In this document: positions 12,561-23,569 of the stretch, in pieces
Layout of the letters: each line of letters begins with the position of its first letter
Numbering within the stretch: the stretch's first letter is position 1
Assembly (NCBI GenBank): GCA_015680685.1
Contig: MNCI01012628.1
Location: forward strand, 314,182 to 378,181
Length of the DNA: 64,000 nucleotides
Direction: 5' to 3'
DNA from: Gnetum montanum
Lineage: Eukaryota; Streptophyta; Gnetopsida; Gnetales; Gnetaceae
Notes under the pieces: generated by a model
The model's database searches: none
What the model was told of the DNA's origin: nothing
The model's input: only the letters and a program-made list of their open reading frames with translations
Made by a program: the position numbers and the translations under genes

Positions 12561-13960
12561 GTCCATCATGGAAAGGTTTGGTTTGCTGGATGTTGACCAA
12601 TAATTTCTTATCCAAGCTTCTAGGTTTCTAGATCATCATGGCCCTTGAAGGAAAAGTTTCATGAATGATGTAAGGTCCTTCCCACAACGCTTGAAATTTA
12701 ATTTGTTATGGCACATGTGCAAGGTTCCAATAAAGAACCCTATCTCTTGGTTGGTATGTGAATTTTCTAATTTTTAGGTCATGGTGTTGTTTGTTGAAGG
12801 CCTTGTGCAGTTCGTTGGATGACAAGGTGGCTAATTGATTTTCATCTAGCAAGTTAAGATTCGTTAACCATTCTTTCTGTGCTAGACTGAGATCAAGGTT
12901 AAGGTCACATGCTATGGATAGTGTATGGAGCTTAGTTTGGATAGGAAGTATTGGAAGTTTACCATACACTAACTCATAAAGAGAGTAGTCTATAGGGAGT
13001 TTCCATGTGGAGTGGTATGCCCAAAGAGCATCGTTTAGTTTAGTGCTCCACTCTCGCCTATATTTGCTAATAGTTCATGTCAAGATTTTTGTGATTTCTC
13101 TATTAGTGACTTCAACTTGACCATTCGCTTGAGGATGATATGGTGTAGTTAGTTTATGCTTGACTCCTAAGCATTGCATTAACTTCTAAAAATTCACACC
13201 TATAAAATGTGTAGCATTATCAGAAATAAGTGCACAAGGCATGCCAAACCTATTTACGATTTGTTGTTGAACAAATCATGTAGTGGTAGATGATGTACAG
13301 TCGGTAACAGCAGCTACTTCTACCCACTTTGTAAAATAGTCAATAGCAACAACAATGTATGCTTTTTCATTGGAAATTGGTGTAATAGGCCCCATAAAAT
13401 CAATGCCCCATATGTCGAATGGTTCTAAGGGTTGAATCCATTTTTGTGGACCCTCCATTATAGCAATCATTCCCCCATCGCATTGGCAGTGCTCATAAGA
13501 TTGGACAAAATGGTGAGCATCCTGAAATAATGTAGGCCAATAATATCTTACAAACAAGATTTTAATGGTTGTTCATCTCCTAGTGTAATGACCCCCATAA
13601 GGGCCCTCATGAGTGTCATGAAGAATTTTCAATTGATCTACATCGGGAACACACCATCAAATCAAGCCATCAGAACATACCATTTAAAGGTGTCCGTTAA
13701 TTTGCATAAAATGTTTGACTCGGTGGAGAAACTATTGTTTCTTTTTAATGTCTAGCTCTTGTGGTGTTTCTTGTGTGAGAAGATAGGTAAGAATGCTACT
13801 ATACCAATTTGTATATGTGGGTGATTAATTGTTTATTACACCTACAAAGCGGAGTTCATCAGGGAAGTGATCAAAAATTGGGTATTCATCCTCTTTGTTG
13901 TCCTATCACAATCAAGATAAATGATCAGTAGCAACATTCTCAGTGCCTTTACGATCGATC
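12561..13960 (-). pseudogene. Element C integrase
   Basis: On the minus strand the zinc-binding end reads HDTHEGPYGGHY, then FVRYYWPTLFQDAHHFV and CEHCQC-like cysteines. The catalytic core follows with GIDFMGPI (first Asp), ISDNATHF (second Asp) and QANGQVEVTNREI (Glu), so the DDE triad is still readable. After it come LVYGKLPILPI and a C-terminal region with RDRVLYWN and ALWEGPYII. A few stops interrupt the frame (for example between the two core halves). Integration into chromatin is its role in the intact family. Confidence 0.85.
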
Positions 13961-14330
13961 ATTGTAAGATTGAACTCTTGCAAGATCACGAGCCATCATA
14001 TGATGTGAGGGCTCATTGTTGGTTTATTTATAAGGAACTGAATTGCACTATGATTTATGTGTATAAATATCTTATAGCCTAATACATAGTGCCTAAATTT
14101 TTCTAGCGCAAACACCATAGCCATTAACTCTTTTTTTGTTGTGGTGTAGTTGAGTTGTGCACCAGTAATACTTCAACTTGCACAGTGAATGTAATAGGGA
14201 CATTTTTGATCATCTAACTGTGTAAGTATGGCTCCTAAAGCAAAATTGGATGCATCAGCCATTATATGGAATGGTCTGGACCAATCAAGAGCTTGTAGAA
14301 TGGGTGTTTCTATGAGCTTTTTTTTCAAGG
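13961..14330 (-). pseudogene. Element C RNase H
   Basis: The minus strand reads PFHIMADASNFALGAIL, with the first catalytic Asp in ADAS, then KKELMAMVFALEKFRHY and YKIFIHINHSAIQFL, where the usual TDH is IN H. It ends with TENVATDHLS, equivalent to the usual ENxVADHLSR. Position between RT and integrase is as expected. Stops and substitutions show decay. In the intact family it removes RNA from the RNA-DNA hybrid. Confidence 0.8.
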
Positions 14331-15225
14331 TTTGAAAAGCTAGCTCACATTTCTTGGTCCATTCAAAGGGTATGCCCTTTTTTTGTTAATTCTACCAGTG
14401 GTTTTGTGATCTTTAAAAAGTTCTCAATGAAGCATCTATAATAGCCAGTATGTCCAAGGAATGATTGGATGTCTTTTATGGTTTTAGGTTGATGAGTGAT
14501 TCCTTGGATGACTTTAATTTTTTCAGGATCTACCTCTAACTTATTTGTGAAATTTTATGCCCTAATACAATGCCCTCTTGGACCATTAAATGGCTTTTCT
14601 GCCAATTGAGCCTTAGGTTGGTTTCAACATATCATTTTAGTACTTGCTCTAATTAGTCCAATGCTTGTTCAAAATATGCTCTGTAGGTGGACAAATTGTC
14701 CATAAAAACCTTCACATCATTCCCTATTTGTTGCTGAAATATACTAAGAACCAAACGTTGAAACATTGCTAGAGCATTGCACAAGCCAAACGACATTTTC
14801 CTATATGCAAATGTTCCCCAAGGACTTGTGAATGTATTCTTGGCTTAGTCTTCTAGTGTTATTTGAATTTGATTGTACCCAGTGTAACCATCCAAAAAAC
14901 TATATTAGCAATGCCCTGCAATGGTATCTAACACTTGGTTAACAAATGGCAATGGGAAATGGTCTTTAAATGTTGCCATGTTTAATAGCCTAAAGTCTAT
15001 ACACACCAACCATTTACCACATTTTTTGGCACAATGACTAATGGACTAACCCATTCACTGTCAGCAATGGGGTAGATGAACCCGACATTTAGAAGTTGTT
15101 CAATTTCTTCCTTAACTACTTGCTTAAGCTTTGGGTTCAATCGTCTTTGTAGTTGTCATCGAGGGTTCATAGAGGGGTTAGTGTAAATTCTATGTTGGCA
15201 TATCCTAGGATCTATTCTAGTTAAT
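14331..15225 (-). pseudogene. Element C reverse transcriptase, active site altered
   Basis: Readable blocks in order on the minus strand are RRLNPKLKQVVKEEI, GFIYPIADSEWVSPLV, VCIDFRLLN, FLDGYTGYNQI, FTSPWGTFAYRKMSFGLCNA and FQRLVLSIF. The catalytic box, normally FMDDF or FIDDI, reads FMDNLS at about 14690-14712, so the second Asp is Asn. At least one frameshift occurs near 15025 and stops are present. In the family this domain copies the genomic RNA into DNA. Confidence 0.85.
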
Positions 15226-16100
15226 TCAAGATATGACTAAGGAAAGGATTTTGATCATTTGTTTACCATATTCATCTTTCTTTTGTTGAGGAGTGAGCTT
15301 AGCATTAATGATTACTAGTTTTCCATTCTTGAGAAATGTATACTCCATACTGGTGGGCAATGGTTTTAACTCAAGGGGCTCTTGCTTAAACTCGTTAGGG
15401 ATTTCCAACTTCCCCCAGTTCATATTCTCAGTATCAGTACTTGGAAGTTGGCGATGGACTTGCTCTAATGCATCTATGCTATCGATATAGGCACAAGTCA
15501 AGCCCTCAGTTGGTTCTACACATAAAGTTGAATTGCTCTCTTGGTCAGCTGTTAGCCACTGGGTGCATTCCTATCTTGTGGCTACTGCATAAAGGCATCT
15601 TTGTATGTCAGTTACTTGTGCACACTAGTTTCAAGCAGGCAATGTTAAGCATTGTACAAACTAGGACTTCTACATGCAGTTGCACCCTATGTCACTATAT
15701 GTGATGCATGGAACTTTCTTCTTCTCAATCTTCCCAAATGAATTTTCTTTTGATATCTCTAGGGAAAGATCATGTATTCTTAGGCATGCATCAATCGTAC
15801 TCAGCCATGCTCTTCCCATTATGATTGGGAAGTCCCCCTTATAGTTGTTGACTTGGATCACTAGGAAATCAACTGGATATGACCACCCACAAATAGTGGT
15901 GATAATGTCCTTCACTAGTCCCAATGGAACAGTGATGGACTGGTCAACCAACTCTAAACGAATGTTACTCTTTTTTTTCAGAGGCAGGTTCCAGGCTTTG
16001 TACATTTCCTGAGAGATTAAGTTAATACTAGAACCTGAATCCAAAAGAGCTTTGCAAGGCTCATTTCCAGTGATTTACAAATATATAAGAGGACTTCTAG
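15226..16100 (-). pseudogene. Element C retropepsin and pre-RT linker
   Basis: From 16044 the minus strand reads LDSGSSINLIS, the D-S-G active site of a retroviral-type aspartic protease, then PLGLVKDI and FPIIMGRAWLSTIDA, the usual hydrophobic-hydrophobic-G-R block. The linker 15501-15226 has EPLELKPLP and INAKLTPQQ, typical for Athila/Tat elements just before the RT. Between them (about 15500-15670) the frame is broken. The protease would process the Gag-Pol polyprotein. Confidence 0.8.
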
Positions 16101-18695
16101 GATCAGAGAATTTCCTAGGAATATGGCTAGATTTAATCTAATCAGTGATGGCGTGGGTTAACATAACAGTGTGCATTGAGTATGATTTTTGGTTTGAAGG
16201 AAGCTCCAAAGATTCAAATGATGGTGAGGCATTTGGACAATTAGCCGCTTGTGGTTGTAAGGACTTGGTTGGACTATTGGTTCTAAAGAAATGTCTCTTC
16301 TTTAATCAGTTGTCCAACCCAACAGTAGGTTGAGGATTCATAGCCCTTGTAGTGCTTTGTTGCTGTAGCTAGGCAAGAAGCTCATCCTACATAGTTGGAG
16401 TGGGTGGTAATGGAGCTGAGGATGGAAGAGATGCGGAAAAATGAGAGGGATAGTATATATGTGGAACATCACCCCGAGGAGAAGAAGTTCTATAGTACTT
16501 AGGGGCCTAGTAGTGAAGTTGAAGAGCAACATGACTAGTAGAGTCACATGGAGAGATTGGCTACTGAATGTAATACCTGTATGGGTCAGGTTGATGATAA
16601 GGATATTGTTGACGTGGTGGTGGAATTCCCCATGATTGTGGGTGTTACCACTATTGATACTATTCATTCAGTTGTGGTGGAGCTCCACTCGGATAATATG
16701 TTAAGGGTTGGTGGAACTACCTTATGTTACCTTGAGGATAAGGTAACCTTCTGGGTGTTTGCTGTCTATTTAATCATGGGTTTAGTGCATACATCCTAGA
16801 CTCTTATAAATGTGACACCACTAGGCAACATCCCTTAGGATGGTCATATTGGTAAATCTCACATCCATCATCATTGTCTATGTTTAAATCCACAACCTCT
16901 TCAACCATGACAACCTTACCCTTACCTTTGTTATGTGTATACTCATCTTCTTTCTTTTTCCTCCTCTCTCAATCACTACTTGGTTCTCTAGACTCCTCTA
17001 CTATTTTTAGGATAGTTTGAAATTTGTCATCTAGGGAGTTCCACATTTAATCGACCTTTGTCAATACTTCTGATGCAAATTTTTGAATGGGCAAAGTCTT
17101 TCTATTCACCATCTCTTCAAGTGATGACTCTTCTTCATCTTTAGAAAATCTAATTTCCTTCTTTCGGAGGGAAGGATCTCTGTTGTACTCCTCTACACTT
17201 TCTCTTTTCCTTAACTTGCCTTCCTCCTTAGCAACTTGCTCCAATAATCTTTGTATTTGATGGGCTCTCAGCTCAGATAGCCTTCCTTGGGCATAAGTCC
17301 CAAGGGTTCTTCATGTTTCGTACCTAAGCCCATCTACAAGATGGCATGGTTGTTCCTTCTGCGAGCAACCATGGCTAGGACAACAATGTAAAAATGAATA
17401 ATATCATCCCATGGCAACATCCAAGGATTCGTATCCTCCTTGTTTCCATCCTTGGATTTGCTTACGCAGGTTGGACACTTGCGAGTACGTTTGGTACTTA
17501 TCGTTGAATAGTTCTAACATGGTACTCCATCGACGAATGGATTCTAGTTCTAAGGACCGATACTAGCTTTCCAATTCTTTGATTAGTATCTATGGAAACA
17601 ACTTTAGCTTTTGCCACTCATTTACTATATTTTGCAAGGCACATGCATCATGAAATGCTTGTAGATGGTTTTGAGGATCAACATTGTATCCCCTTCAAAT
17701 CATGGGATGTTATTCATGTTTAGTCTTTTGATCCTATTGTCTTTCTAGTGCCTTGTTGGGATCCTAATGGCCTTTGTTATATCTAACGTACTTCAAGTGG
17801 TCAGTAGGGGTTCATTGTGATCATGCTATCTATGGCGTCTATGATGCCTATGCTATTCCCTACTCTCCCTTCTTTCGTGATGTGTTTCTCTAGAATGCCC
17901 TCATCCCCTTTCTTTACTATCTTGTCAATGTTTTCTATCTTGCCTACCCTTATCCTCATGGTCTTGTCCTTTGCGATTGCATTCAGATCCTGAAGGAGAG
18001 GGGGAAGGAGATGATGAAGGTGAAGAGGAAGGAGGACTAGCACCGTGATGGCACCTGTCATCTTCTCTTCGGTGATCATGGCCTCGGTTGCAGTTATGAT
18101 CAGAATGTCTGTCATTATCATGCATTTGTGCTCCTTTTTTGGACCCTTTGTGTCCATTGGTACCAGAACCTGAGTTATGAATAGTTGAATGAAGATTCTG
18201 ATACCCAACTCCTTGATTGAAGTCAATGAGAGGAACATCGTTTTGTGAAAAACCTCCCCAAATAGGTTCACCACCCTCGTTTTCACTTAGCACATATGGG
18301 ACATTGTGAGACCACTTCCCCTTCATGGATTTGTGATGTCTTTCCTGTTGTAGGTCCCTCTGATGTTGTGCCTTCGTGGGTCAATAATCTCTTGAATCTT
18401 GTTCATGCACAATGTACTCCGATTGTAAGTGCTACATACCAATTCGTGTGAGAGCATGAAGAAGCATGTTTGGGATTGAGAGATCTAGAGGTAACACTAT
18501 GTTACCTTCTAAATCACACCATCGCAGCTATTCATCTTGGTGGAGGATAAAGGTAAAATTTGGTACATACTTATAAAGATGAGCGTATACCATGTGAAAC
18601 TGTTGGGGCACTAGCAGATCATCATGTGCACCCCGACTCCAATTGTTCATGGTGTTGGACCTAGTCGGTGAAGCACTCTCATAAGAAGGAGACAT
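16101..18695 (-). pseudogene. Element C gag, degenerate
   Basis: An ATG at 18695-18693 opens a frame beginning MSPSYESASPTRS. Its N-terminal part (about 18620-18320) reads YKYVPNFTFILHQDE and LEGNIVLPLDLS, matching the intact gag start of J. A Ser/Pro-rich, then His/Asp-rich stretch follows near 18150-17930. The core gag helices and the charged stretch KEEGKLRKRESVEEY (17240-17200) match D and E. A C-x6-H-x4-C-x4-H motif lies at 16863-16810, followed by a Pro/Tyr-rich tail leading into the protease. Several stops and shifts are present. Confidence 0.75.
16810..16863 (-). other. C-x6-H-x4-C-x4-H motif in gag of C
   Basis: On the minus strand the 18 codons run CEIYQYDHPKGCCLVVSH. Spacing between the Cys and His residues equals that in D and E. 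It occupies the place near the gag C-terminus where a CCHC zinc knuckle would be expected. Metal binding is inferred from the residue pattern only. Confidence 0.6.
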
Positions 18696-18812
18696 GATTG
18701 ATTATTCAGTGTGCAATACCCTTTTTTGGTAATTGTAAGATGGTTGACCTTAAAGGTTTGTTCCAATGATGGACAAATTTCCTAAGTTCTAATCAGCACA
18801 CAAACAATAAAA

Positions 18813-18830
18813 TCCCTGGCAATGGTGCTA
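18813..18830 (-). other. Primer binding site of element C (tRNA-Asp-like)
   Basis: On the minus strand, one base after the LTR end, the sequence is TAGCACCATTGCCAGGGA. It matches the complement of the 3' end of plant tRNA-Asp (TGGCGCCGTTGCCGGGGA, recalled from the known tRNA) at most positions; the changes are mainly G to A or C to T. Confidence 0.75.
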
Positions 18831-18831
18831 A

Positions 18832-19663
18832 TGATGAGCGATGAGGTACCCCTGGGTCCAACCATACAAATATGAGCATTCACACGCTATCCGGTCAAAC
18901 TCTGAGGATTAAATGCTTATGCACCTACATAGAACAAGGATGAGTTATGCAATCTTTGTCTTCCCAAGCTTACTTGAAAGGCTCAATTGTATGGTCAAGT
19001 AAACTCGAAGTATGTGATTTTTATTATTTTATGTTTTATTTTCTTGATGCTTAAAAGAGAGAAATAAGGTAATTTAATAACTAATTTGATTTAACTAGTT
19101 AACTATTCCCTAACTAGTCCTAACACAGCATCTGTTCCCACTCTCCAGACACATCCTAAACCAGTGTAACACTACTAGAATTACCAAATGCTAGTCGTTA
19201 TTGGGTTACCAAGTGTCCCCACATATGCTCGTAGTGGTCATGTTGAGTTTGCTAATTCGTTGATAATTAATCGTTCAATAGAAATAACATTGATTAACTA
19301 ATGAGAGCATCAAATAACAGTAAATAACATTAAATGCAATAATTAAGCTATTCTGAATGTTGCAAGGTTTATCACAAAGTTCATCTATATTTCCGGACAC
19401 AAGGTGTGCTCATGTACACAATGCTCGAATAAAGATTTGTTCACTTTATGACTCCTACTGCAGACACTCAGAAATAATTCTAACTCTAGAAGGGAAAAAT
19501 TGCAAGAGTTTCGCTAAAGGACTAAAAAAGTAATGCCAAACCAAGTGCCCCTATCTCTTATTTATAGGCAATGAGACAGGTTTTGACATCACATGTCCGA
19601 TATTGCTTCAACATCTTCGATATCGCATATGCAATATTGGGGGTTCGATATTGGGAGTCATCA
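18832..19663 (-). repeat. 5' LTR of element C (832 bp)
   Basis: Ends are TGATGA and TCATCA, as in the left copy. On the minus strand the TATAAATA box corresponds to 19559-19566. Two GATATC-like units precede it. The 5' end in this copy (GACTCCCAATATCG) has lost about 15 bases relative to the left copy. Confidence 0.85.
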
Positions 19664-20760
19664 CCAACAAAGATTAGATGCACTTGAGTTTAAAATGAAA
19701 GATGGTAATTAGTCAAGAGAAGAGGACAAAGGAGGTGTTGGAACTCACATCTTTTTTTTAACAATATTTACCCTTAAGACACATAGTCAAATTAGAATTG
19801 TATAACTAAATATTACCCATCATAGTCTTACCTTATTATTGATCAGTCAAGAAGAGATAAATAAAGTCATAGAGCATAATCTCTAAAAAATATTAAAACA
19901 CATCTAGAACCACCAAGAAATAATATAGAAGTTAAATGCAAGTTACAAATGAAATTAAAAAATCCACAAAATGGTATGTAATTATAGAAAGTGTAGGAGA
20001 ATGGACAAATCTTAATATTAATGAACCCAAATCAATTAGATATCAAGATCAAGAGTTACATTAGAAAAATATTATTGCTTGTAATGCTCCTAGTGTATGA
20101 GCTAGGTGGGCATCCACGTTGGGTGAGTAAATAGAATAACTAGATGAAATAGAATCACTATATGATGCCATCTAGTTCTAGAATAATAAAAACAATAAGT
20201 TATGACTTGATGTCAACTTGTTTGTAAAAATAACCAAGAATTGAGTGGACAGTAAAAATAAACCAAGACGACGTTATAATAATTATTATTATCATAAAAA
20301 AAAGTGATATATATTTTAAAGGCATTGCATTGATGAGAATTGAGGAGAATGTGGCGTGATTATCTTTGTAAGGTATCACATGACTAGAAGAGAATGTGCC
20401 TGCCTACCTACCTCCCTCCTGGTGTAATGTAAATTTATTTCTAGCAAATGATGCATGCTCAATTCACAAAACCCAATATTATATACTCGATCAGCTGAAT
20501 TTTTAATTATAGATAGTAATTTATAATATATCAATATAATTATTATTGAGGATTACTATTCTATTGTATAATAATAACTTTATAATTTCTCCATTGAATA
20601 ATAGTTATTAAACCAAATTTGATATAATTGCGGAAGTTACCTTCAAATATATAATAATTTTGTTATTATTTCATAAATTTTATTTCTAAACTCATAATCC
20701 TTAACATAGTATATAATTATATGGTGTAATTATATATTAAATATTATAAAGTGGATCGGC
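19664..20760. other. AT-rich DNA, no gene recognised
   Basis: Very AT-rich, with many ATT and TAT runs between 20270 and 20760 (for example ATTATTATTATC). I see no protein domain, RNA gene or LTR boundary. It is the right flank of C and the left flank of the ABCG-like fragment. Confidence 0.5.
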
Positions 20761-20765
20761 TTCGA

Positions 20766-20999
20766 TTAAAGTTTATAAAGTAAGGTTTTATCTGGATAAG
20801 GTGAGAATCTACAACAGTCAACTTCCGTATTACTTGTGCAATGTTCCCAGATCAGCCGTGTTACTTGTGCGGCCTTGGTCTGGGCGTTCAGGGATATGGG
20901 AAGGTGAAGCAGAGCCGCGTACATGAGTGTGTCGGCCACTGTGAAATGCGGGTACAGAATATCCTGCATAACGGATGCTGTCCTGCATTGCGTTGCGCA
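20766..20999 (-). pseudogene. ABCG half-transporter-like exon fragment
   Basis: The minus strand reads MQDILYPHFTVADTLMYAAL, then LHLPISLNAQTKAAQV. In plant ABCG (WBC) transporters this is the segment after the Walker A region: QDDVLxPHLTVxETLxYxALLRLP. About 45 residues can be matched. Upstream (to about 21070) the frame is broken and no Walker A is joined to it; downstream it runs into unrelated codons with a stop at 20766. The local base composition is clearly richer in GC than the flanks, so it looks like a recent fragment of a host exon. It could also be a real exon of a gene whose other exons are outside or lost, but no splice sites can be assigned confidently. Confidence 0.5.
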
Positions 21000-22099
21000 G
21001 TAATAGCCAGATCTCGTGGTGTGACGCTACATGAGGGTTTGGGTGATGATGCTGTCCTTTATTTCAGATAATGATGCTTCTTTCCTGCATGATGGCATTT
21101 TGTCTTAACTATGCTATATTTCCACATACAACTCTAAATTCTGCACTAACACAGATCTTTTGTTCATTTCTGGACCTCGATACAGAGATTAAAATAAAAC
21201 CTCTGGTGCACGGTAGCCTTTGGTTCCAACACATGGTCTAGCATGGAGCCCTCCCCTTCAAAGTTTCATATCTTTGGGAAATTGACCAGTGCTTGTTAAG
21301 GTTGGGTTTGCAATGACTCCAATAGCTGGTGTTGCTCGCCCCGGGGAGGCAATGACACGTTTCTTTTGAGATACTAAAATAACAGTTGGTTTCTATGTGC
21401 TCTGTCGTTCTTCGTTCAGCAACTCTTTTCTACCTTGGGAATTTTTAGTTTTCTATGTGCTTGTTAAATCTTTAGTTTTCTCTTGTGACGGTAACATTGA
21501 CAGTAACATTAACAGCTGCATGTCCGTGCTTGTTGCTAAATTTGCCTCCCCCTTATGGTATTTCTGTTTTTTTTTTTTTGTAATGTAATTTCCATACAAG
21601 GAATCATTTTTTCTTGGTTGGATTCCATGCTCATGTGTGGAAGTATTTGTTTGTTTACAAAGTCTCTCCAATGTTGATAGTAATGAAGTTGGTAGTAATG
21701 GTGGCAATAATGTTAATGGTGTTGATCTTTCTCCCTCTACCTATGGCCCAGTCTTTAGCTACCATGGGACAAGTTACACCCTGCCATGCTTTCCTTTGTT
21801 ATTTCATATAGTTGTTTTTATTTGACTATAGAGGTCATAAAGACCATGTATTGTTCATGTTGTTGTATGTTCCCTAGTGCAGCTATGACCATTGCCACAT
21901 GGACATTTTGGTATTCTTTAATTGTTGTCATAGTTTTAGATTTTTATGTTTTATATGATTCATATAAACACAGACGGTAAATGTAATAAGGCCATAAACT
22001 ACAACTAGTAGATAAAAAAGTGTCATAATGATAATTATGAACCAAGGTATATGCATACAAATAAACTTGCATGTGATTCCATAGGTTAGATTGGCTAAA
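21000..22099. other. No gene recognised
   Basis: Short unrelated reading frames only. A plus-strand string PIAGVARPGEAMT near 21320-21360 resembles the segment before Walker A in ABC transporters but is too short to rely on. Nothing else in this stretch could be assigned. Confidence 0.4.
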
Positions 22100-22200
22100 A
22101 GGTCATTATGCTTATTGGTTTTAGGCCCTAATAGGTCATTGCTTCACTAATTTTAGGCACTGGTAGGCCATAATGTTTCCTATTCAAGGCCATAGCGGGC
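22100..22200. repeat. Minisatellite, about 32-bp unit, three copies
   Basis: Units start at 22100, 22133 and 22165 with AGGTCATTATG, AGGTCATTGC and AGGCCATAATG, and share the later word TTTTAGGC or TTCAAGGC. The repeats are imperfect. No coding sense is seen. Confidence 0.6.
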
Positions 22201-22229
22201 CATGGTACATACTTCTAGTAAGTATGGAA

Positions 22230-22614
22230 TAGCATTGAAAGGATGTATAGGGATAAAACGAACCATAAAACATGGTATAAGGTTATAAAGGTGAGCAAGC
22301 TTTTGCTAGTAAAAGAAGGGATAATATATTTACAATGCATTTATTGTTTGACCTTTGGCTAGTCAAAGGGTTTCCTTTGCACAATCGCACTCTTATCATG
22401 TTGCTTGTTTTACATGGCAATTAATAAGTGTTTTCATTGATCGCTTTTGGTGAATTTAGCTTCATTGTTGTTATTGATGGTTTTGTTGGGTCTAGCCTCA
22501 GCTTGAGTTTCGAGTGTCTTCTCTTCAAACTCTACCTTTGAACCTCAATCAATGTTGACATAATTAACCAAAGTAACAACACGTTATCTCCATGAATCAT
22601 AATTTCTTCATGCT
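22230..22614 (-). pseudogene. Element F, protease end (left piece)
   Basis: Reading the minus strand across the empty site of E (31179 joined to 22609) gives continuous family-like wording: HFLYED before the site and EEIMIHGD after it, corresponding to the usual segment after the protease block of Tat-like elements. Further left it has FEEKTLETQAEA and then loses recognisable homology. The left limit is approximate. This piece shows that E inserted into F. Confidence 0.5.
22610..22614. repeat. Target site duplication of element E, left copy
   Basis: ATGCT precedes the 5' LTR of E. The right copy at 31179-31183 is ATCCT, differing at one position. Confidence 0.65.
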
Positions 22615-23428
22615 TGATGAGTCGTCATTTGGGCGACCGCGATATTGCTTATGCGATATCGCATGTATGATATCGCAGCCTATCTCCTCATCTATAAATA
22701 AGAGGTAGATAGATCAGTTATCATTAGTCAATTTTAGAGTCAGTTTTAGTTTAAGTGTTTTAATTTCTTTCTCTCAACCCTTTTCCTCCTCCAATGTATG
22801 CCCGCAGTGTGGTGATTATAATTGTATGGCATCCTTTATTCGAGTGTGACATACTTGGACATGCATATGACCAGCAATAAAGATCAAGATTACTTCATCA
22901 TTGCAGCATTCACTTAGTTTAATCATTTAATCAATTTTTATTTACTACTTTCCTAGTTAATCTCTTCTCACCCTTAAACTCATGTTAAAATGTGGAATGA
23001 GTACGACTTGATTACGAGCACTTAAGTGTGACTACTTGGTAACCTAGTAGTGTACCTAGGATTTGCGCTTAGTAGTCCCAATGGTAGTCATGCACGAAGT
23101 CCAAGGTGTGTATGGATAATCAAGGAACAGATGCTCATTGCACTTAGGCTAGCTTAGATTTTCTCTTACCTCTCTCTCCAAGATTAGTGAATATTACTTT
23201 CCATTACCTTCAAGAGTAGCATTAGATTAGAAAACACATCATACACCTCACTCTGGACTAAACCATACATGACAAAGCTAATACTAGTCCAAGTGGGAAG
23301 ACAGTGAACTGTAGCCTAAGGCTAACTATCTAGATGCCACAACTAGTCCATCTGCAGAGTTCGACCAAATCGCACGTGTAACACTCATATTCATATGGTT
23401 GAGTGTAGGGGTACCTCGCCACTCATCA
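22615..23428 (+). repeat. 5' LTR of element E (814 bp)
   Basis: Starts TTGATGAGTCGTC from the T at 22615 and ends CCACTCATCA. Three GATAT-containing units (22640-22675) precede TATAAATA at 22693-22700. A segment with CAATAAAGATC near 22875 holds the likely polyadenylation signal. The 3' copy is 29 bases shorter because of a deletion inside the GATATC array. Confidence 0.9.
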
Positions 23429-23429
23429 T

Positions 23430-23447
23430 TGGCACCATTACCTGGGA
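23430..23447 (+). other. Primer binding site of element E (tRNA-Asp-like)
   Basis: TGGCACCATTACCTGGGA lies one base after the LTR. It differs from the tRNA-Asp complement TGGCGCCGTTGCCGGGGA at four positions. Confidence 0.75.
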
Positions 23448-23569
23448 TGGTGCTAGTTATCTAGATTAGTTATATCATGCAAGGTCACTGTATAGGAATT
23501 AATGATATATCTTTTAAGAAGAAATAATTACAAAAATTCACATACGAATTCACACATAGCTTCACAATC

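Larger units (their letters stand above)
9676..19663 (-). mobile_element. Element C: full-length Athila/Tat-type retrotransposon (dead)
   Basis: Two LTRs (9676-10522 and 18832-19663) enclose, on the minus strand from right to left, a tRNA-Asp-like primer site, gag, protease, RT, RNase H, integrase, a 2-kb noncoding 3' region and a polypurine tract. Flanking bases CCAGT and CCAAC agree in three of five positions, compatible with an eroded target duplication. RT and pre-RT wording (LELKPLP, FLDGYTGYNQI, FGLCNA) match the Athila/Tat branch. It is the only family member here with pol and is the likely type of donor for the gag-only relatives D and E. Stops and substitutions make it inactive. Confidence 0.85.

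Noticed and set aside
15293-15704. Plus-strand frames over the C protease and linker
   Set aside because: They overlap well-recognised protease text on the minus strand.
20841-21071. Plus-strand Cys-rich frame of 76 codons
   Set aside because: It overlaps the ABCG-like text on the opposite strand and resembles nothing known.
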